DNA of 32,321 nucleotides from DATBGO01 sp050011895 (GTDB lineage: Bacteria; Actinomycetota; Actinomycetes; Streptosporangiales; Streptosporangiaceae), in contig JBEKIF010000066.1 in assembly GCA_050011895.1 (NCBI GenBank), forward strand, positions 1 through 32,321, read 5' to 3'. Position numbers and translations under genes: made by a program. Below, piece after piece: positions 31,113-32,321 of the stretch (position 1 is its first letter; every line of letters begins with the position of its first letter). The notes beneath the pieces were generated by a model. It was not told the DNA's origin and did no database searches. It saw only the letters and a list, made by a program, of their open reading frames with translations.

Positions 31113-31165
31113 GGCCGCCTGCCGCGCCTAGCCGCCCGCCTTGGCTGGCCGCCTGCCGCGCCTAG
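31113..31165. repeat. 19-bp direct repeat over the DinB stop codon
   Basis: Exact copies of 'ggccgcctgccgcgcctag' at 31113-31131 and 31147-31165. The second contains the stop codon of the leftward DinB gene (31162-31164), so the downstream copy looks like a duplicated gene end. Confidence 0.85.
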
Positions 31166-31671
31166 TCTCCCGTTGCGCCGTCGATCCGCTCGCGCAGCAG
31201 GTCCGCGTGGCCGTTATGCCGGGCGTACTCCTCGATCATGTGCACCATGATCCATCGCAGTGACACCCGGCCCGCGCGCGTCGGCTCGGCGGCGAGGATG
31301 TCAAGTGACGGCGCGGCTGCGGCTGCCTTCCGGGCCAGCTCGCACTCGGTACGCCAGTCGGCGAAGCTCGTCGCGACGTCGGCGGTCGGGGCGCCGTTGA
31401 ATTCGGCGTCCCGGTCCTGCGGCGTGACGTACAAGTCGGGCACGTCCTCGCCGGCCAGCACCTGCCGGAACCAGCCGCGTTCCACCTCAGCCAGGTGCCG
31501 GACCAGCCCGAGCAGGGACAAGGTCGATGGCGGGGCCGACCGCTCGCGCAGCTGATCATCGGTCAGTCCCGCGCACTTCCAGGCCAGCGTGGCCCGGTGG
31601 AAATCCAGCCAGCTATCCAGCATCTCCCGCTCGCCCGCCACTATCGGCGGGTCGATCCGCTCACCAGTCAT
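31162..31671 (-). CDS. DinB/DUF664-family protein
   Basis: A 169-residue four-helix-bundle protein of the DinB superfamily, DUF664 branch. Metal-site histidines are in 'LLGLVRHLAEVERGW' and in 'HMIEEYARHNGHADLLRERIDG', the latter a nearly invariant family signature. 'TLAWKCAGLTDDQLRER' is the first helix. Members include thiol-dependent metalloenzymes such as mycothiol S-transferases, so a mycothiol-linked role is possible, but the substrate cannot be told. ATG 31671 is preferred to TTG 31701. No strong Shine-Dalgarno is present. Confidence 0.88.
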   Translation of the reverse strand: MTGERIDPPIVAGEREMLDSWLDFHRATLAWKCAGLTDDQLRERSAPPSTLSLLGLVRHLAEVERGWFRQVLAGEDVPDLYVTPQDRDAEFNGAPTADVATSFADWRTECELARKAAAAAPSLDILAAEPTRAGRVSLRWIMVHMIEEYARHNGHADLLRERIDGATGD

Positions 31672-31701
31672 GCCAGCGAGCCTACGAGCAGCCACCGACA
31701 A

Positions 31702-32247
31702 CGCGAAACCGGAATTCCGGGTACGGGTGTGCGGCAGATTTGTAGGTAACCAAGATTATTGCAAACCGGGTTGTTCACACACGGGCGGAAACAGTCAGCC
31801 AGTTGGCGGATGGCCGGGATCGACTGGGTCTGTGATGTCTCGGCGTCCAGGCTGAACGGCCAGCAGGTTAAATAACAAGCTAAGGCAGGTCAGGAGGGGC
31901 GAATCACGGTCAGCGTGGACGGCTTGTCGCTGGCCGCGTGCGCGACGGCGTCGTTCACGTCGTTCTTGAAGATCGCCGCCTCATTCGCCCGGGCCGCCCC
32001 GTTGACCTGTCCGCCGTGGTCACCAACTCACTCGGCTGGGCGCGTGCCCGGCGGGTCGCCGAGGCGGTCACGACGACTGACGGGCCCTGCCGCTCGTTTT
32101 CTCAGCCTTGCTCGGCTACGCGTCAGATGAAAAACACGCAACTGTGCGGCTGCTTGGGAGGCGGCCCCGGCCGCACCCGGGCGGCCGGCCTGCCGCTGTG
32201 AGAAGCCCGCTCAGGGCGCTGCCGCGCCGAAGACCAGGACGCCCGGC
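31702..32247. other. Gene-poor stretch with a possible reverse-strand gene remnant
   Basis: No confident gene in ~546 bases. A 12-bp palindrome ccggaattccgg (31709-31720) lies upstream of the DinB start and could be an operator. On the minus strand 31890-32027 is open and reads 'ARANEAAIFKNDVNDAVAHAASDKPSTLTVIRPS' before a stop. It has a stop upstream and no good start codon, so it looks like a decayed 3' end of a gene I cannot name. The 31720-31890 part is AT-richer than the surroundings and may hold a promoter. Confidence 0.45.
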
Positions 32248-32321
32248 TCAGCCGCGGTCGTGGAGGGTCACCTGATAGCCGTCGGGGTCCGCGAACGTGA
32301 AAGTGCGGCCGAACGGCCCGT
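32248..32321 (-). CDS. VOC-family (glyoxalase-like) protein, C-terminal end (5' part outside window)
   Basis: The minus strand encodes 'GPFGRTFTFADPDGYQVTLHDRG' and a TGA at 32248-32250. 'FTFADPDGYQVTLHD' is the typical last strand of vicinal-oxygen-chelate proteins, where a conserved acidic residue or its neighbour contributes to the metal site. Only 24 codons are visible, so whether it is an enzyme or a resistance protein cannot be said. Confidence 0.72.
   Translation of the reverse strand, partial: GPFGRTFTFADPDGYQVTLHDRG

Noticed and set aside
1..32321. tRNA, rRNA, insertion-sequence or phage genes
   Set aside because: I looked for cloverleaf ends, transposase motifs, terminal repeats and integrase motifs and found none.

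Overview
The window is chromosomal DNA from a high-GC actinomycete. Signs of this are GTG/TTG starts, GC-only hairpin terminators without U-tracts, actinobacterial families of unknown function (DUF3263, DUF3027, DUF2530, DUF4326), a lone GroEL under two CIRCE operators, and an actinobacterial trehalose-6-phosphate synthase. It looks like the Streptosporangiales/Treboniales side of the phylum rather than a mycobacterium, but the sequence alone does not fix the genus. Nearly every gene is a plausible chromosomal gene; I see no insertion sequence, prophage, CRISPR array or tRNA.

Layout. 1-4.2 kb is a mixed accessory stretch: the tail of a TPR-like protein, a DUF4386 membrane protein, a zinc-free MDR oxidoreductase, a DUF4326 protein and an SGNH hydrolase. 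4.2-9.8 kb holds two GT-C-type membrane glycosyltransferases flanking a large membrane protein with a degenerate alkaline-phosphatase-like domain, probably cell-envelope glycan work. 9.9-13.4 kb has a PlsC-type acyltransferase and a mycosin-like membrane subtilase with an aberrant active site and a ~500-residue disordered tail. 13.7-16.4 kb has a SAM hydrolase (DUF62), DUF3263 and OtsA.

16.5-18.4 kb is the most interesting part. A SAM-I (S-box) riboswitch with an enlarged P3 arm leads straight into the Shine-Dalgarno of a threonine-synthase paralogue. That gene is followed 13 bp later by a CysO/MoaD-like sulfur carrier ending in Gly-Gly, and then by a strong terminator. A SAM sensor on a ThrC-fold enzyme plus a sulfur carrier points to homocysteine/methionine synthesis from O-phosphohomoserine rather than to threonine.

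18.6-23.1 kb is a stress block: two cold-shock proteins around groEL with two CIRCE operators, and a low-complexity membrane protein. 23.3-28.2 kb contains an MFS protein with a collagen-like insert, DUF3027, DUF2530, and a marR-MFS operon in which the transporter appears to start at CTG within the marR stop. 28.2-32.3 kb contains a broken HTH regulator, a GAF-SpoIIE phosphatase, a truncated PPOX-type protein, ThpR, a DinB/DUF664 protein, a gene-poor stretch, and the end of a VOC-family gene.

A trait running through the window is in-frame tandem repeats (15, 18 or 21 bp units) in disordered linkers and tails of at least seven proteins.
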